Source of the DNA: Sphingomonas sp. PAMC 26621
GTDB lineage: Bacteria > Pseudomonadota > Alphaproteobacteria > Sphingomonadales > Sphingomonadaceae
Assembly (NCBI RefSeq): GCF_000251145.1
Contig: NZ_AIDW01000020.1
Coordinates: forward strand, 1 to 64,000
Length of the DNA stretch: 64,000 nt
Direction: 5' to 3'
Part shown: positions 61,257 to 64,000 of the stretch, piece by piece
How positions within the stretch are numbered: position 1 is the first letter of the stretch
Layout of the letters: each line of letters opens with the position of its first letter
The notes under the pieces: generated by a model
What the model saw: the letters and a program-made list of their open reading frames with translations, nothing else
What the model was told of the DNA's origin: nothing
The model's database searches: none
Made by a program: the position numbers and the translations under genes

Positions 61257-62492
61257 TTATTGTCCGGCAAGCGTGTTGAGCTGCAGGATCGGCAACAGGA
61301 TGGATAGCACGATCGTCGCGACCACGCCCCCCATCAGGACGATGATGATCGGTTCGAGCAACGACAAAGCGGTCGTCGTGAACCGGTCGAATTCGCGCTC
61401 AAGATAGTCCGCTGCGCGCTCGAGCATTTCGTCGAGCTGGCCCGCGGTTTCGCCGGATGCCGCGAGATAGGTCAGCAGCGGCGGGAACACGCCCGTCCGC
61501 CGCATCGCCGCCGACAGGCTCCCGCCGCCGCGGATCGCCTCGACAATCTCGTCCGATGCCGCCTTGAGCCGCAGGTTGCGGATCGTGCCGCCGGTGAGCG
61601 CTAGGCCCTCGAGCAGCGGCAACCGACTCGCCACCATCGTCGCGAGCGTCCGCGCCATCCGCGCGGCGTGGAGATCGCGGAACAGCCGCCCAATCAGCGG
61701 CACGCGCAGGATCCACGTATCGAAGCGCAGCTTGACCGCGGGGTTCTTGAGCGCGCGCCAGAAGCCGATCCCGCCGAGCACCATCGCGAGCAGCAACGCC
61801 CACCAGTAGCTGACCATGAAGTTCGAGATGCCCATCACGATCCGCGTCAGCAACGGCAATTGCTGCCCGACCGTGTCGAACTGCTCGACCACCTGCGGCA
61901 CGACGAACACCATCAGCGCAGTGACGACCGCCATCGCGACGACCGCGAGCACCGAGGGATACGCCAGCGTGGTGATGATCTGCCCGTTGATCTCGGCCTG
62001 GCGTTCGAGCAGCACCGACAGGCGTTCGAGGATCACCGGAAGCGACCCCGACGTCTCGCCCGCCGACACCATCGCACGGTACAAAGCCGGGAAGCTCTTC
62101 GCCTCGCGCGCCATCGCCTCGTGGAGGCGGCGGCCCTCGGTGACGCCCGCGTGGACCGAATCGACGATCGCGCGGACATGCTCCTGCTCGGTCTGGCGCG
62201 AGATCGTGCGGAGCGACTGTTCGAGCGGGGAGACTCGGTTGAGCGTCGCGAGCTGGCGTGTGAACAGGGTGAGCTGCTTGGTGCTCATCTTGCGGCTGCC
62301 GAGGCGGAGGTCGGAGAACAACGGCTTGCCGCGAGTCTGGGCGGACGAACGGCCCGAACCGGGTTCGACCTTGACGACATAGAGCTTGCGCCGGTCGAGC
62401 AACTTGCGTGCGTCCTCGATCGACGGCGCGGCAACCTGCCCGCGCGCCTCGCGGCCCTTCGTGTCGATCGCGAGATAATCGAAGTCAGGCAT
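61257..62492 (-). CDS. gspF: Type II secretion inner membrane platform protein GspF
   Basis: 411 aa polytopic protein. Two repeated T2SF domains (about 75-190 and 275-400), each with the FTRQLATLNRVSPLEQSLRT-like and ARTLATMVASRLPLLEGLAL pattern. Three membrane helices (VLAVVAMAVVTALMVFVVPQ, YWWALLLAMVLGGIGFW, EPIIIVLMGGVVATIVLSIL). It couples the GspE ATPase to pilus assembly. Separated from gspE by 116 nt holding a family D repeat. Confidence 0.95.
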   Translation of the reverse strand: MPDFDYLAIDTKGREARGQVAAPSIEDARKLLDRRKLYVVKVEPGSGRSSAQTRGKPLFSDLRLGSRKMSTKQLTLFTRQLATLNRVSPLEQSLRTISRQTEQEHVRAIVDSVHAGVTEGRRLHEAMAREAKSFPALYRAMVSAGETSGSLPVILERLSVLLERQAEINGQIITTLAYPSVLAVVAMAVVTALMVFVVPQVVEQFDTVGQQLPLLTRIVMGISNFMVSYWWALLLAMVLGGIGFWRALKNPAVKLRFDTWILRVPLIGRLFRDLHAARMARTLATMVASRLPLLEGLALTGGTIRNLRLKAASDEIVEAIRGGGSLSAAMRRTGVFPPLLTYLAASGETAGQLDEMLERAADYLEREFDRFTTTALSLLEPIIIVLMGGVVATIVLSILLPILQLNTLAGQ

Positions 62493-62522
62493 TTGGACAC
62501 CCGATACGGATCGCCCTCACAT

Positions 62523-62593
62523 CCGTTCGTTTCGAGCGAAGTCGAGAAACCTGCGTTGGTGCCGGGTTTCTCGACTTCGCTCGAAACGAACGG
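62523..62593. repeat. Palindromic element, family D
   Basis: CCGTTCGTTTCGAGCGAAGT (left) and its reverse complement ACTTCGCTCGAAACGAACGG (right) are part of 29-nt perfect arms with 13 nt between. It splits the otherwise tightly packed gsp operon between gspE and gspF and could act as an attenuating or stabilising hairpin in the mRNA. Confidence 0.9.
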
Positions 62594-62608
62594 TGGGAGG
62601 GATGCCCC

Positions 62609-64000
62609 TCACTCACCAACCGACTCCGGCAATGGCATCGGCGCTTCGGCATCCGCCATGTCACGCCGCGAGATCCGCACCGCTTCCTCGGGCGTCGTCT
62701 TGCCGTCGCGCACCAGCGCCCGCGCCGCACTGCCGAGGTTTGGCGAATGCAGAAAGGCATGCCGCGCGATAATCGATTCATCACCGCCATCGTTGATCAG
62801 CCGCCGCACGGTATCGTCGATCCGGATCGCCTCATAGACGCCGATCCGCCCCTTATACCCCGTCCCCTGGCAATGCTCGCACCCGACCGCCTCATAGACG
62901 ATCGCGCCCGAATCGAACCCGAGCAATGCGGAGACCGACCCCGTCGCTTGCACCGGCCGCCGGCAATGTTCGCACAACCGCCGCACCAGCCGCTGCGCGA
63001 TCACCGCGCGCAGCGTGGAGGCGAGCAGGAACGGCTCGACCTTCATGTCGCGCATCCGCGTGATCGCGCCGACCGCGTCGTTGGTGTGGACCGTCGACAG
63101 CACGAGATGTCCGGTCAGCGACGCTTGAACCGCGATCTCGGCGGTCTCGCGGTCGCGGATTTCGCCGACCATCACGACATCGGGATCTTGCCGCAGGATC
63201 GCGCGCAGCCCCGCCGCGAAGGTCAACCCGACCTTGGCGTTGACCTGCGTCTGCCCGACACCCTCCATCGCGTATTCGACCGGATCCTCGACCGTCAGGA
63301 TATTGCGGCTGCCGTCGTTGAGCAGCCGCATCGAGGCGTAGAGCGTCGTCGTCTTGCCCGACCCGGTCGGCCCGGTGACGAGGATGATCCCGTTCGGCTC
63401 GGTGATCGCTTCCTTGAGCAACTGGTTGATCGCAGGCGTCATCCCCAGCACGTCGAGTGTGATCCCGGCATTCTCCTTGTCGAGGATCCGCAGCACGACG
63501 CGCTCACCCGCCCGGCTCGGCAAGGTGGAGACGCGGACGTCGAGCAATTTGCCACCCAGCGTCAGCCCGATGCGGCCATCCTGCGGCACGCGCCGCTCGG
63601 CGATGTCGAGCCGCGCCATCACCTTGATCCGGCTGACGATCACCGGCGCGACATGCGGCGGCATCCGCAGCGTCTCGCGCAGCACGCCGTCGATCCGCAT
63701 GCGGACGACTAGGCCGGTCTCATAGGGTTCGACGTGAATGTCGGACACGCCGTTGCGCGCGGCATCCGCGATGATGCCGTTGATCAGCCGGATCGCGGGC
63801 GCGTCGTCGGCAGTGTCGAGCAGGTCGTCCGCGGTTGGCAGGTCGCTCGCGAGCACGTCGAGCTCGTCGCCCAAGCCGAGCGTTCCCGCCGCCATCGCCG
63901 CCGCCTGCCCGTCCATCGCATAGGCTTCGGACAGCAGGCGGTCGAATTCGGTCGGGGTGACGAAACCGACGTCGAACGGGCGCGCAAGGTGACGCCGCAG
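62609..64000 (-). CDS. gspE: Type II secretion ATPase GspE, 5' end cut by window edge
   Basis: The motor ATPase of secretion. At least 463 residues are visible; the frame is open to the window end, so an internal ATG at 63916 is not the start. Order: part of the N-terminal GspL-binding domain, N2 domain with SDIHVEPYETGLVVRMRIDG, Walker A GPTGSGKTTTLYAS, Asp box VEDPVEY, Walker B DPDVVMVGEIRDRETAEIAV, His box TGHLVLSTVHTND, and the zinc tetracysteine CEHC / CEHC (RLCEHCRRP and VGCEHCQGTG). It heads the F-to-N run on the same strand. Confidence 0.95.
   Translation of the reverse strand: MRRHLARPFDVGFVTPTEFDRLLSEAYAMDGQAAAMAAGTLGLGDELDVLASDLPTADDLLDTADDAPAIRLINGIIADAARNGVSDIHVEPYETGLVVRMRIDGVLRETLRMPPHVAPVIVSRIKVMARLDIAERRVPQDGRIGLTLGGKLLDVRVSTLPSRAGERVVLRILDKENAGITLDVLGMTPAINQLLKEAITEPNGIILVTGPTGSGKTTTLYASMRLLNDGSRNILTVEDPVEYAMEGVGQTQVNAKVGLTFAAGLRAILRQDPDVVMVGEIRDRETAEIAVQASLTGHLVLSTVHTNDAVGAITRMRDMKVEPFLLASTLRAVIAQRLVRRLCEHCRRPVQATGSVSALLGFDSGAIVYEAVGCEHCQGTGYKGRIGVYEAIRIDDTVRRLINDGGDESIIARHAFLHSPNLGSAARALVRDGKTTPEEAVRISRRDMADAEAPMPLPESVGE

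Overview
The window looks like a chromosomal segment of a high-GC alphaproteobacterium of the order Sphingomonadales, probably Sphingomonas or a close relative. Pointers are the CckA and ChpT phosphorelay proteins, an alphaproteobacterial SOS box (GTTC-N7-GTTC) upstream of recA, an N-terminally short FtsY, and several dispersed palindromic repeat families. Taxonomy is inferred from family knowledge, not from a search. Most of the window is core genome. There is no prophage, insertion sequence, plasmid region or CRISPR array.

Layout. 0-7 kb: rpsP and ffh (minus), a GGDEF/EAL protein, then the overlapping chain mtaB-ftsY-yciB. 7-12 kb: superoxide dismutase, then pspF divergent from a sigma-54-driven psp operon. 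After pspA, pspB and pspC this operon carries five further small ORFs, four of which share a coiled-coil signature with PspB and with the PspC tail. 12-16 kb: sufE, a sulfotransferase-like protein, an SMR exporter, a J-domain protein, RNase P RNA and an amidase. 16-22.6 kb: one minus-strand run reading JAMM protease, chpT, cheA, cheW, cheY, cheB, cheR. 22.6-31.6 kb: rluD, rpoH, mtgA, then minus-strand dnaX (apparent frameshift) with ybaB, SRP RNA, and a ferredoxin with two tandem cysteine desulfurases. 31.9-45 kb: GST, recA, an SDR, a receiver, cckA, two tandem M13 peptidases, a DUF2062 protein, smpB and dapA. 45-55.9 kb: slt-greB-doxX, acylphosphatase, a broken Uma2 gene, ettA, an M28 peptidase, a small lipoprotein, a TPR protein, a HAD phosphatase, an amino-acid dehydrogenase and tRNA-His. 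55.9-64 kb: a type II secretion operon transcribed gspE-F-G-H-I-J-K-L-M-N, with gspE cut by the window edge.

The genes fit together in several systems. Ffh, FtsY and SRP RNA are all present, so the co-translational targeting machinery is complete here. ChpT and CckA, two proteins of the CtrA phosphorelay, lie about 14 kb apart, and chpT sits directly upstream of a chemotaxis operon. The psp block is a membrane-stress module under its own enhancer-binding protein.

The most interesting signals are: (1) the extended psp operon with its family of PspB-like microproteins; (2) a palindromic element of about 105 bp, present in six full and several partial copies, which in two places is read as protein (the C-terminus of MtaB and the leader of the pseudopilin GspJ); (3) apparent one-base frameshifts in dnaX and gspJ, plus a deletion in a Uma2 gene; (4) a CheA with two CheW-like domains and a degenerate receiver.
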